A DNA stretch of 64,000 bases from Mytilus californianus (lineage: Eukaryota > Mollusca > Bivalvia > Mytilida > Mytilidae): assembly GCF_021869535.1 (NCBI RefSeq), contig NW_026262734.1, positions 96,291,285 to 96,355,284 of the forward strand, in the 5' to 3' direction. How positions within the stretch are numbered: the stretch's first letter is position 1; every line of letters begins with the position of its first letter. The translations under genes and the position numbers were made by a program. A model generated the notes under the pieces. The model saw nothing but the letters and a program-made list of their open reading frames with translations, made no database searches and was not told the DNA's origin. Shown here piece after piece: positions 20,346-46,109 of the stretch.

Positions 20346-20840
20346 TTATATGGATCATGTCTTAATTACTTGATCTATTAACAACATAACCATAAACAAA
20401 GCCTTTATTTTAAATGTAAAATCTATATTACGAATGTTAGTTGAATTCAAAATATCGTTTACAATTTACAAACCTTGTGAACAAAATACAATAATGATTT
20501 ATTCCAAAACACTATTATGATGTGTGATGTTGCTAGTTTGTGTGCTCCTCTTTTTAAACCCGACATCATGTGCTGTTTGGAAACATTTTATTCCCCAATG
20601 AAATTTAAGAGTCCTCATTTAATTAGTTAAGTAAAAGCAATTAATGGATTACCTGTACTTAATTTACTGGATTATTTTATTGGACAATAGAAACACTTAA
20701 TATTATAAGTATCCTTTTCAAACGGCAAATTAGGCTTGAAGAATATGACAGTTTATTTACTTGATTTAATTTCTCAGCGTCACTTTAAAGGGTGTGATTA
20801 AAGGAACTCAAGAATTATTTAGATTTACTTAATATGTTTT

Positions 20841-20873
20841 ACCAAGGATTTATATAGTATATAAATCCTTGGT
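20841..20873. repeat. Perfect 15-bp hairpin
   Basis: ACCAAGGATTTATAT and its exact reverse complement separated by 3 nt (AGT). It stands alone in intergenic DNA. It could be the remnant of a palindromic element. Confidence 0.85.
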
Positions 20874-20879
20874 TTTACT

Positions 20880-23090
20880 GTATTATTACCAAAAGACAAA
20901 ATTATCTATTAATTCATCTTTGGCCGCCTATTGTGTCTAAAAGATATATCTATTTATTTATTTTTTTTCCTTGTCCATCATACAATTTTCCATCATTTTA
21001 GTTGCACAAACCTAAAGATCAAATCTAATTGCCTAAAAATCGGGTTAATCTGCCTAAAATATTTCCGAGGGACACCTTGCCCTCATTTTTTATACCTTTC
21101 TTTCCGACCCCGCCAAGTACACTTAAATTAGAAACTGGCATTTGGTTGGATACCTGATTTTATCTTGTCGGAATTATTATTCCAAAAATATATGTCACTG
21201 GATGATCAGTCATTTCCCCCATTTTTACGAAGCCCTTTCTCCGTGAATTGAGCATGTTTCAAATATTTTCCACAGTAGGTATAGTGTCTGGCTAGGATCG
21301 TGTTTTTCGAGTGATTTGATCGTGTTTTTTCGAGTGTGACCACGCGTATTTTTCGAGTACATATTTTAAAAAAAATATACACAAACAGACTTCCTTTCTG
21401 GTTAGATGAAACAGAAGATGCTAGAACATTATATAGAAGATCACAGCAGGTAAATCCGTATTTGTAATAAGAAGATACTATCAAACCTATATTATTTTGT
21501 TTTAAAAGCGTTTAATCTAGCCTTACAATCTTTATTCCAAAATATAGATTAAAGCCATTTTTATTCACATACCAATTCAAATGTCATCGGAAATGCATTA
21601 ATAAATTCCAATTCAAATCAAATTCTTTATTTCCTAATCACAGGGACCTTTCGGGCATTACAAAATTTAACACGATCATTCATACGTTCATACCAATCTT
21701 TCTCACTCCGCTCGCTCTGATTGTGTTAATTAGAACATACATAAAAGTCATCATATAAAGTATAAATCATAAAAGTCCAGTTTGTGAATAAAGAGAGACA
21801 ACTCTGATTGTTGAAATAAACATTATTTTTTTTACCAGGTAGATGATCATTTTATTGAGTACAATAATGCTGTTTTCTTTCTGCAACGTTAAGCTTTAGA
21901 AATTCACACAATAAAGATAAAAATATGTTGTTTTCATTCATCATTATCTTTAAAAACAGGTTATTTGTACTTAGATATTTTACATTGGGGAATTGGTTAT
22001 CAACCTGAGATAGTAAAGTTTTTCTCCTATGGTTATATTAAGGACATTGAAGTAAAAATGTGCCTCGTCCTCTACTTGGTTTAAATCACTGAGCAGACAA
22101 TGCCGTTCACATCTGGGTAATGGTTGTAGTTTTCCGGCAATAGAGTTTTATTTTCTCTCATGCATGTCTTCCAGTTTCTACCCTTCGAGAATGATTACTT
22201 ATTCTGGATTAAGATAGCATTCATTTTGACCGATTATTTTTATTTCTTATTTCTAAATATTTTTCAAACTGGAATGTAGACTTAAACTAAATCCATATAG
22301 GTACACTAACATGAAGATTTCTATATAATAGAATCTATATATACTTGAGATATACAGACACTTTACAAAATGTCTTGTTTTTGCATTGATAAGGACATTT
22401 TTGAGAGTAAATTCATTTCATATGTTCGTGTTTTTTCGAGAGTATTCCGTGTTTTTTTCGAGTGCGTCCTTGTTTTATCGAGTTACTAAATTCCTATGGC
22501 TTAAAATGTTATATGTAAGTGCATTTACGTTTTAAAAAAAATGAATGGTTCAAATAAGGTAATTTTCAAAGCTAGAAACAATTAATGCATTAAACCAGTT
22601 TGATAATTCTGTATATTAACACGTACATTTCATAAAAAAGGCATCGTTCATTTGTATTCAGAAATCTTCATGTTAGTCGGTACCGATATGGATTTCATAC
22701 AGTAAATATTTCGTGATGTGAACAATCTTCATGTGAGCTCAGACATGTTGGATTGAGACGTACATCTGATGTAGTATGTAAAGCAGATTAATATGTTTTT
22801 TAACTGTTTAACAGAAAATACATCCTAAATGTTTCATTAACTATTTGTCTTGATGGTAATATGTGGTATATGTCTAGAAATGGAAATCAAGAACAATATT
22901 CAAATGCTCCTACTGAGAAGAGGAGTCTGATCAAGCGTATGCTATGCTTGGTCACACAGAAATAAAGCACCATCATAGCTTCCTTTCCATCAGAAATTAA
23001 AAGAATAACAATCGACAATTGCGAGGTATACGCATATTATATACACATTTCGTTTGTTTTTATTATTTCAAAAGGATCGTATAAAAACTT
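20880..23090. other. Intergenic stretch, mostly unrecognised
   Basis: Holds a probable retroelement 3' tail on the minus strand at 21600-21780 (GAAATAAAGAATTTGATTTG read in reverse) and two clusters of the motif CGTGTTTTTTCGAG at 21298-21355 and 22425-22480. Otherwise no gene or repeat that I can name. Confidence 0.5.
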
Positions 23091-23099
23091 ACAGACTAT

Positions 23100-24010
23100 T
23101 TATTTCATTGCCGGCTTATTAAACACATTGAATAAGTCCCCGATTTTGCTCAGTAGTCAGTAAGAGTCGGTACTGACAAATTTATAACAAACCTTTTTAT
23201 GATATTTACCTCCAAAGGGAACAGGGGTTTAGAAATATGGTCAATTAGGTCCTCATTCGACCGGCAGTAAAATCTATCACAACACAAAAGACAAAAAGTA
23301 CAGATCTGAGAGTACTCGCAGTTACTGACTACTAGTTCAAAGCTAATAACAACTAATGAAAAAAAAATCATGTATCTGCGACTAAAAGATCAATCAGTAT
23401 ACAATCTGCGACTAAAAGAACCATCAGTACACATCCAATGCAACCTCCGAGGGAATTTAGTGAAAAGACGTCATTAACAGTCAGAGAAAAAAACATGACC
23501 ATGTGCAATGCCAAAATATAGGTGTCGACAGATTGTAGTATCTTGAATGTGCATATGTGCATATGTGCATAACAATAATATTTAGTATGGTTTTAATTTA
23601 CTCATGACAAAATCAATATGTATACCAATAAAAACAATATTCGAAAGATCTTATTACAGACTGAGTGTTGTATTGGTAACCTTTAGAATAAGTTTATTTA
23701 AAGGATTGATAAGTTTACCAGGATCGTATCTAAATTTCCGATCTCGGTAAACAACATCACCGTAAAAATAAGGATGGGGTATTCTGTTTGAAATAAGCTT
23801 TCTATAGGTACAGCCAAACTTCCAAACGAAATATTTGTATTTATGGAAGAATTTAGTAAAGGTTTTAAGTAATTTGTGGTAACGGAATCTCTGCCCGACT
23901 TAATTATTTACCAGTAATACATATATAACGTTCATATAAATCCAAAACGCCACCTCAGACACGGGCATAGCGAACGCCTTGGGATATATAAACACTGTAA
24001 GACAGAGCCA
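23100..24010 (-). mobile_element. Reverse-transcriptase retroelement relic 2 (C-terminal part and tail)
   Basis: On the minus strand, 23900 to 23650 encodes a fragment with FVWKFGCTYRKLIS, FYGDVVYRDRKF and LINPLNKLILK, similar to the end of the RT copy at 53.1 kb (NILYKAQKCRHSHQKLTKPS). The tail from 23560 to 23100 matches the tail at 18.9 kb in blocks such as GAAAAACATGACCATGTGC. The RT core is absent. Confidence 0.6.
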
Positions 24011-24109
24011 AGGAGCACCGAGCCGACCGTGCGAGGGCTTTATAGCCAGTCAAGGTCGTTAAACACTTCCATCATCAACCAAGGAGCAGCACCGTCCAAA
24101 AAGGGAAAA

Positions 24110-24890
24110 TTAACACTAGGGTAGTAATAATTGTAATTCATTTGAGGACGAAAAACGTTTTTGTTAGATGGCAAAATTAACAAAGACTTGATAGATAAAA
24201 ACCTTTATAAATTCCTTTATATAAAAAATTATTAGAACTGAATCTTGATATGTTTGCTTTATCTTTAATTTAAAGTTCATTACTGTACTATGCTTTAATT
24301 AAACTGTATTTTATGTTTTTGTATAATTTGTCACAAAATCATTTAGTGTATAGTGCCACCTGTGTCAATTAAGAGGGTCTGTTGGGCTTTACAGAATAGA
24401 GAATAATCAATATGATGGCATAAGAAAAAATGAGGGGAAAAATAAAAGGCCTGAGCAGAAATAGTCGGCCTCGGGGTGCAAAAGACTTAAATAATTAGTG
24501 TTGAAAATAAAAGCATCAGTGGGTAATACAATACTGATTACAGAAATGGATGATGTACAGAATAAAGAAACCATCTAATTACAGAAAATTTTAATTGTAA
24601 AATCATTTTCACGAGACATTTACCAGAATAAGCGTTATTTTTAAAGACAAAGAAAAATGCCGGGGCCTAATTTTTTTTATTAAAGAATGCGGAAATTGTG
24701 TACCCCTCATTCAGACCTAGTAGGAGATAGTATGTCCCAATCAAGACCCTAAATTAAAGATTTGAACTGAGAAAAAAAACTGTTTAAAAACGTTTGATTA
24801 CCAAACCAACAAACAATAAGTCATTTTTGAAATTGTCACAAAGATTTTTAAAGTTGGTTTTTAGACACAGCTCTGGTTTTTGTTCAGACC
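24110..24890. other. SMARCB1 upstream region
   Basis: AT-rich, with no TATA box or other element that I can assign with confidence. The transcription start is probably within the last 150 bp before 24926. Confidence 0.4.
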
Positions 24891-24925
24891 GAAACAAAAA
24901 ATACACAGAGTAGTCTCCCTTTACC

Positions 24926-39069
<14,144 letters not shown>

Positions 39070-39740
39070 AGAGCATTGAACAAAGAAGTGTTTATCATTA
39101 TCATTATCATCACTACACAATGATTTGTTCTACCCACCAAATGTGTTTGACATTGTTCATTTTGTATAAATGTATGAATGCATTTTCAACAATATGCTTC
39201 AAAGATGTCAGATTTGATTCAAATTTGTGTGTATAAGTGTGTTTGAGAATAGTATGAAACAGTCCATTTTACATATGTATGTAAATATAGTTAGATATTG
39301 AATATCTGAACTCTGATTTTCTCAGCAGCTACAAACAGTAATGTTACAGAGTATTTTGTGGTGTAATAGATCAACAGTTAAATAATTCAGATCAAATTTC
39401 TATGATTGTTTTGCTCACTGCCAGATTATTTGAAGGTATTAAATAATTCATCTGTGTTATAAACATGTACTTTATGTCTTCATGAACATCAAATATTTGT
39501 ATACATGTACCAGAGTTAATATTAAGTATGTAAGAATTTTAAAACTTGTAAGATATACAGAATCACATTGAATTTTACTAGCTACAAAACCTTAGCAATT
39601 ATTTTGAATGACTTCAGTCAATATATAATGGATTGTCTCCCTTACACTGTAATTTGTTCTGAGTACTGGAATGGATGTTGAATGTTATGCTTTGTATGTA
39701 TTATAATGTGCAATAAAAATAATTAATATCTGATTTACTT
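39070..39740 (+). terminator. SMARCB1 3' UTR and polyadenylation signal
   Basis: AT-rich 3' UTR with a short ATCATT microsatellite at 39089-39108 and AATAAA at 39712-39717. The cleavage site is probably 15-25 nt after it. Confidence 0.6.
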
Positions 39741-39789
39741 GACTTTTGATTTAAGTTGGGCTAGCAACACACTTATTGAAAAATTCAGG

Positions 39790-39970
39790 AGGGTCTAAAG
39801 GAGGTTTTTTTTTATTTCTGCATTTTAGTTTTAGGTCATTTTCTTCTCTATTCTGTATTCTTTTTCATCCATTATTCTCTATTCTATTTATTTTAGCACT
39901 CTATTTTCTTTATTCTTTATTTTCTGGTCGACTATTCTCATATCTGTGAATCCCATACCTCTCATACATC
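39790..39970. repeat. Pyrimidine-rich TTCTCTATTCT repeat, copy 1
   Basis: Imperfect tandem TTCTCTATTCTGTA/TTTATTCTTTATTTTCT units ending TCTGTGAATCCC. A second copy at 63800-64000 runs off the window. Confidence 0.65.
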
Positions 39971-40318
39971 TTCAATAGGTGTATAAAAATATGCCGGATT
40001 AACAACTTTATCATATTTCACCAGAAAGTCCATTGCATTTTGAACAGTTATGCATACAATCACTGAATGTATTTCTTTGGATTGCTTCAAGGATTTATTT
40101 TCTTACTCATTTGTGAAATATGGCAAGTTCTTGTAGCATTTTTAAGGAGAGATATAACAGTATACCATAGAATATGATAAGAGGTTCTTGTAAAAAAAAA
40201 ATGGAAGAAAGGATTTGCTGTATGACACAAAATCAGTAAACGCAAAAAAGAAAAAGCAATGGAACAGTACTAATATTTCTATTCTTCTCAAAATCAGAAA
40301 AAGCTTTCAACATGGAGC

Positions 40319-40492
40319 ACCCACACATGGCAGGTTCAATTGACTCTTAATTGAATAGTGAGCTAGTTTTCTTGCTGAAGGTTGGTGGTTTTCTCCTTGT
40401 ACTTTTGGCTTCCACCACCAATAAAAACTTGTGGCCACGAAATAGCCAATAGTGCCGAAAGTGGCGTTCAACACTAAATAGTCAATCAATCA
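40319..40492 (+). mobile_element. 5'-truncated SINE with 13-bp target duplication
   Basis: TTCAACATGGAGC at 40306-40318 and 40493-40505. The body contains GGTGGTTTTCTCC, GGCTTCCACCACCAATAAAA and GGCCACGAAATAGCC in the order seen in the SINE at 55863-56132, and ends in a TCAATCAATCATT tail. The tRNA-derived A box is missing. Confidence 0.85.
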
Positions 40493-40604
40493 TTCAACAT
40501 GGAGCTGTATCCCCTCCCTACAAATTTAAAAGATGACCCTTTAACACTGGGCGAGTGATATACAGCTGTTGGATTACCCTTGAAAAAAGCATTTACTTCA
40601 GTTA

Positions 40605-40884
40605 GGCAACAACCATTTAACTTCAAGGGGGGAGGTTATGGTTTTTTCCTAAAAAAATATTCTGATCCCCATTTTGATGAAAAAAAATATTGCATTCAAG
40701 CAGGTAACAAAAAAAAAATATTCTGAATCCAGATTTTCCCCATACCTTATAGTGTTAAATTTTGAAAAAAATAATTTTATTGATAGCGTCGAAAAACTAA
40801 AAAAAAATGTTTGCGCTTTGCGCCATACAAAATTCTGACTCAGACAAAAAACAATAACCTCCTCGAAGTTAAATGGTTGCTCCC
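40605..40884. mobile_element. 280-bp MITE with TTA target duplication
   Basis: TTA at 40602-40604 and 40885-40887. Inverted ends GGCAACAACCATTTAACTTC and GAAGTTAAATGGTTGCTCCC, continuing with AGGTTATGG/AATAACCT. The 3-bp TTA duplication is typical of PIF/Harbinger-type MITEs. Confidence 0.85.
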
Positions 40885-41339
40885 TTATGAAAGTTCCATA
40901 TATCAGACACCTGATCAACATCCCTTTCCAGTCACAACTGATCATAACAGACACTTGCAATAAACCATTTCGTGATTAGAAATGAAACAGGAATTTAGTT
41001 ATTCAGTTAAATGCAAATTCTCCATAGGCAAGACCTAGTATGCAGAATTTGTCAAAACCAGAAAAACATATAAAAACTATATAAAAACAATCCAAGGAAA
41101 TCGACCTAATGAAAATTTTTAATTATCTGAATTATTACTATTAACTGAAAAAAGCAGAATGATTGTGATAAGGAATTTTGGACGTTAAAACATGATAATC
41201 CATTCTCTAAATTTAGAATTACTATTAAACTCACTTTGTAGTTCAATGAATGTTGGTTTGTTTTTTGTCTTGACTGCAAAGAAAGTTGCAGAATGCGAGA
41301 CAGGGATTACTATTTGGCGGCAGCGTAAACTATTTGTAT

Positions 41340-41900
41340 AAAGTGTTATATTTCAGAAGGTTTAAAACATGGATGCTTCATATGCAGATCGAAAAAATTT
41401 AGTTGTTGAGTTATGCCATAATTATATTTGGAATATGGGATCCTTGCAAGGTTTACATGTCTGTCTCTCAAGGTTCACTTGACCTCGACCTCATTTCATT
41501 GATCAGTGATCATGTTAAGTTTTTGTGGTCAAGTCTATCTCAGATGCTATAAGCAATAGGTCAATTGTATTTGGTGTATGGAATTATTGTAAGGTGTACA
41601 TATCAGACTGGCAAGTTTTATCTGACAGTGACCTCATTGTCATGGTTCATTAGTTAATTGGTCGAGATAAGTTTTCGTGGTTTTGACTCTTTTAAACTAA
41701 GTCATAAGATTGCTTATGACATTTTTGGTGTACTTTAATAGTGTGTTTGGTATTTTACAAAATATTTGGTCAAAAGTTTATTTCAAGGATCAAGGTTTTA
41801 ATTGGTATACGTGAAATATTCATGTAGTGGTTCTTACTCTACTGCAATACTTTATATAGATTGGCCACACAGGTGAACAAATTTTAATGCAATTTATTTG
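41340..41900. repeat. Degenerate bivalve dispersed or satellite repeat
   Basis: Blocks such as GCAATAGGTCAATTGTATTT, GGTGTATGGAATTATTGTAA, GACCTCATTGTCATGGTTCA and GTTAAGTTTTTGTGGTCAAG are repeated at about 170-bp spacing. I recognise the pattern from bivalve sequences. Confidence 0.65.
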
Positions 41901-42557
41901 TCATTATATGTTGATCCAAGGGGATCACTGAAGCCACCCCTTGACCTTTTCCCGACTGCCAGTAAAGCCCTTGCCAAAGTCCTTTTGGCTGCGTGGGCTG
42001 TACAAGTTCGCAGACATGTCCAGTCAGAATGGGGACATTAATTCCAAGGCAGTGGCTCTTTTGCCGGCACCAGCAAAATAGAAAATATGCTATTTTGCCG
42101 GCTCTGATTAAAATATCTTAATTCAATCCGGCAAAATAACATATTTCTATAGAAATGGCTATTTTACCGGCACCGACAAGATAGTGAATTTGTTATTTTG
42201 CCGGTTCTTTGTAAAGAGTGAAATTTAATATTTACTTTTAACAAGTAATAAAAATAAAAATATTGAGCATCCATTTGTTGCATTGAAATCATATCAAAAC
42301 ATGTAGTTGAAATTATTTCTAAAATCAGTCACAGCCTAATGCTACAATGTAACATGTATGCATAAGAATAAAATCTCAGATTTTTTTAACTGTATGTTAT
42401 AAAAAAATAAAAGTTAAAAATGTCATTGCATCATAAGTTTGAAAAAAAAACCATTATACAATATAACAAAATCAATCACATAGCTTCAAAAATCAAAACT
42501 TTTGAAATAATTGTCAGTTCTTTAAAAGGCATATATGTAAACAAAATAGTTTTTATT

Positions 42558-43028
42558 TACATTGTGTCATAGGTCAAATTTATTTGTTCAGTGTATGTTC
42601 AATTGTGTTAATATGTCCTTTGATTGAGTTAAGCTATTTCAGTTGATATTTTATAGTGTGTCTTTCTATGTTGTGATGTTACACTATTGTTTCAGAAAAA
42701 GGGTGAAGGTTTGGTACCATTAAAACGTTTAAACCCGCTGCATTTGTTTGCACCTGTCCTAAGTCAGGAATCTGATGTTCAGTAGTTGTCGTTTGTTGAT
42801 GTGGTTCATAAGTGTTTCTCGTTTTTTATATAGATTAGACCGTTGGTTTTCCCGTTTGAATGGTTTTACACTAGTAATTTTTTGGGGCCCTTTATAGCTT
42901 ACTGTTCGGTGTGAGCCAATGTTCCGTGTTGAAGACCATACCGTGACCTATAATGGTTTACTTTTATAATTTTGACTTGGATGGAGAGTTGTCTCATTGG
43001 CACTCATACCACATCTTCTTATATCTAT
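42558..43028 (+). repeat. Tail family M copy nested in the composite element
   Basis: Nearly the same as 17335-17806, including GTTTAAACCCGCTGCATTTG and the end GTTGTCTCATTGGCACTCAT. Confidence 0.8.
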
Positions 43029-43139
43029 TTAACTTGGCTTCCGCTTATCAAGAGCCGGCAAAATAGCATATTTTCTATTTTTTCAGCGCCGACAACAAAT
43101 TCACTATATGGTCGGTGCCGGTAAAATAGCCATTTCGAT

Positions 43140-43700
43140 AGAAATATGTTATTTTGTGCCTGATATTCATATGATGAAGACATAATCTTCTAATCAGTTT
43201 AATTGAGGTCTGGAGCTGGCATGTCAGTAACTGCTAGTAGTCTGTTGTTATTTATGTATTATTGTCATTTTGTTTATTTTCTTTTGTTTCCTATTCTGAC
43301 ATCGGACTCGGACTTCTCTTATGCTGAGTTTTACTGTACGAACTGTTGTGCGTTTGTTTTTTCTACATTGGCTAGAGGTATAGGGGGAGGGTTGAGATCT
43401 CAAAAAACATGTTTAACCCCGCCGCATTTTTGCACCTGTCCCAAGTCAGGAGCCTCTGGCCTTTGTTAGTCTTGTATCATTTTTAATTTTAGTTACCTGT
43501 GTATAATTTGGAGTTTAGTATGACGTCCATTATCACTGAACTAGTATACATATTTGTTTAGGGGCCAGCTGAAGGACGCCTTCGGGTGCGGGAGTTTCTC
43601 GCTGCATGAAAGACCCATTGGTGGCCTTCGGCTGTTGTCTGCTCTGTGGTCGGGTTGTTGTCTCTTTGACACATTCCCCAATTCCATTCTCAATTTTACT
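43140..43700 (+). repeat. Tail family B copy nested in the composite element
   Basis: Contains GGTCTGGAGCTGGCATGTCA, TTAACCCCGCCGCATTTTTG, GGGGCCAGCTGAAGGACGCC and GTTGTCTCTTTGACACATTC. The same sequence lies in reverse at 44652-45219 and 52473-53037. Confidence 0.8.
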
Positions 43701-43879
43701 ATTTTGCCGACTTGAATTAAGATATTTTAATCAGAGCCGGCAAAATAGCCACTGCCTAAATCCAATGCCTATAGTGTTGAGGGAGTGCCACGCTCTCTGC
43801 AGGTTAAAAACCTTTGCAACAACTCTTAAGGCAGCCTGGAGCAAGGCTTAATTTCTGTACCAATCCAATATACTCTCTT

Positions 43880-44020
43880 TTATCAGTGGCATTCCAAATA
43901 TTCCGTCCTTCTTCTTTCTATCCTCTATCACAGGACCTACATATGGTATTTTTTAAATCTTATACTTTGTTCGCGCCGTGAACATGCATGAAATATTTGT
44001 CACTGGACGTTAAGCACTCC
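43880..44020 (+). repeat. Retroelement 3' end fragment
   Basis: ATATTTGTCACTGGACGTTA with AGC matches a block at 59525-59550. Both look like the 3' ends of the same SINE or LINE family. Confidence 0.5.
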
Positions 44021-44651
44021 TGTTTCAACTCAAAATTTGCTTTACACATTCAATGATTATTGCAACATTGTCCAATTGTTAGTCATACTTTTTAATGAAA
44101 GATCAGAGGTAAAAAGTCTGGATCTCAACTTACCACTTGACGTGTATATTAAATTTGGAAACGTACACGTGCATCCAATCTTTATCAAAGCTATAAATGA
44201 TTATTTTATTTTTCAAAGTACAAGGTAACAAGGGGTCAGAGTATAGGCGTTGTAAAGCGCAGTTACAACATTACTAATATATTGAGGGTTAAGCTTACAT
44301 GCCCAGACCAATTGGAACAATTTTAAAGTTTGAACCTTTATTTCAAGGACGTACAGACATGTGGAATAGTTTCCAATTATGAAATAAAAACAGCTTTGAT
44401 TTTTGAAGAAAAAACATTTGTTCATGTGTCCTATTTTAGTTTTTTTTTTTTATTAAAATTGACGTTTGTAAAATTAGAAAGAAAAAAACAATATAGTCTT
44501 CGTTCAATGAAGCATATGTACATGGGACAGGACATGTTTTTGCCCTCCCCTTTTTTCTAAAATCTGCTATTTTTTTTTCTTTTAATTTCAATGATTTTCG
44601 ATTTTTTCTGTATTAGACTTATTAGAATTTCCTAGAAATTACATTTAAAAT

Positions 44652-45219
44652 TGAGAATGGAAATGGGGAATGTGTCAAAGAGACAACAACCCGACCATAG
44701 AACAGACAACAGCAGAAGGTCACCAACAGGTCTTCAATGCAGCGAGAAATTCCCGCACCCGGAGGCTTCCTTCAGCTGGCCCCTAAACAAATATATATAC
44801 TAGTTCAGTGATAATGAACGCCATACTAAACTCCAAATTGTACACAAGAAACTAAAATTAAAAATAATACAAGACTGACAAAGGCTAGAGGCTCCTGACT
44901 TGGGACAGGCGCAAAAATGCGGCGGGGTTAAACATGTTTATGAGATCTCAACCCTCCCCCTATACCTCTAGCCAATGTAGAAAAGTAAACGCATAACAAT
45001 ACGCACATTAAAATTCAGTTCAAGAGAAGTCCGAGTCTGATGTCAAAAGATGTAACCAAAGAAAATAAACAAAATGACAATAATACATAAATAACAACAG
45101 ACTACTAGCAGTTAACTGACATGCCAGCTCCAGACTTCAATTAAACTGATTGAAAGATTATGTCTTCATCATATGAATATCAGGCACAATCCTTCCCGTT
45201 AGGGGTTTAGTATCATACG
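44652..45219 (-). repeat. Tail family B copy, minus orientation
   Basis: Starts TTGAGAATGGAAATGGGGAA and ends CCCGTTAGGGGTTTAGTATC, reverse complement of the nested copy at 43140-43700. Confidence 0.8.
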
Positions 45220-45464
45220 TTTACTTTTTACAATTAAATGCTAGTTAATTATCAGCAGTGGTCATTGTTGATATAATATGTCAGTCTAGCACTATAAAAA
45301 AAACCCGCTAAAATAATTGAAATTTAAAGAAAAAAAACCGGGTTTTGGACAAAAAGGGGGATGGTGGATAAAAATTGTCCTGTCCCCAAGTATCTTTGCA
45401 GAGAATTGTTGTTCCGCCTTGAATTGTTTAAAAGTTGCACTCTACACAGCTGCAATGCATTCTA

Positions 45465-45486
45465 CTGCACACACACACACACACAA
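45465..45486. repeat. CA microsatellite
   Basis: About 9 CA units upstream of the homeobox gene. Confidence 0.85.
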
Positions 45487-45851
45487 ACAAAATCAACGCG
45501 TGTTTTTTTTTTTTGTCAAAAAGAATTGGGGGAATTTGCACTATCTAGATTTAAAGAATCCAAGAGAGGGAGAGAGGGGATTAAAATAGATTTGTATAAC
45601 TGACATCAATTTCCTGTGCCAATTTCAGATGTGAAATCGAACAGGTCAAAAGTACATTTAACCTTTTTTAAAGTGCATGAAAAGTACATCGAAATAAAAA
45701 CGTCTGATTGGTCATTAAATGTGTAAAGATTTCAGAAACAAAGGTCAACTTTCATTCACTTTTTTTGGACAATAATTGCATGCGGCATTGATTTTACCTG
45801 TTCAAAGGTGTGAAAAACTTGTAGATTTCATGCTTATCTTTGGCTTTGAAG

Positions 45852-46109
45852 ATGACTGAAAACTACATCGATTTATTTGAAAGATTGTCGAACACTGAAA
45901 ATGACAATTTTATTGAAATTGTCCCGTTACTTGGAGAAGTTGCCTCTACGCTGATCCTAAATTGTCTTTTTGATGAATTTGGTAAAATTCTGAAGAATAT
46001 AGAGGTCTCGAAATTAAATATTTTGAAAGACAACGAGAAGTTTCTTCGAGCAATGATAGCATTCTACTATGAAAAGAAAAGCTATAGACAAGTCTTCGAA
46101 ATGTTGGCG
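45852..46109 (+). CDS. Homeobox gene exon 1 (SIX-domain first half)
   Basis: 86 codons from the ATG at 45852, MTENYIDLFERLSNTENDNF to QVFEMLA, donor GTAAGT. The frame is open upstream to 45840 but without another ATG, so the start is the first in-frame Met. Helical throughout, ending in the SIX-like helix. Confidence 0.85.

Larger units (their letters stand above)
42048..43756. mobile_element. Composite element with 20-bp inverted ends, invaded by two other repeats
   Basis: Left end GGCAGTGGCTCTTTTGCCGG; right end 43737-43756 is the reverse complement with one mismatch. Internal inverted modules around CCGGCAAAATAG occur at 42060-42205, 43065-43160 and 43705-43750. A tail family M copy (42558-43028) and a family B copy (43140-43700) sit inside. 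The original element was a foldback-type MITE. Confidence 0.8.

Noticed and set aside
43203..43851. Plus-strand ORFs between SMARCB1 and the homeobox gene
   Set aside because: They fall within the B tail repeat and the composite element; the same sequence recurs without conserved coding frame.
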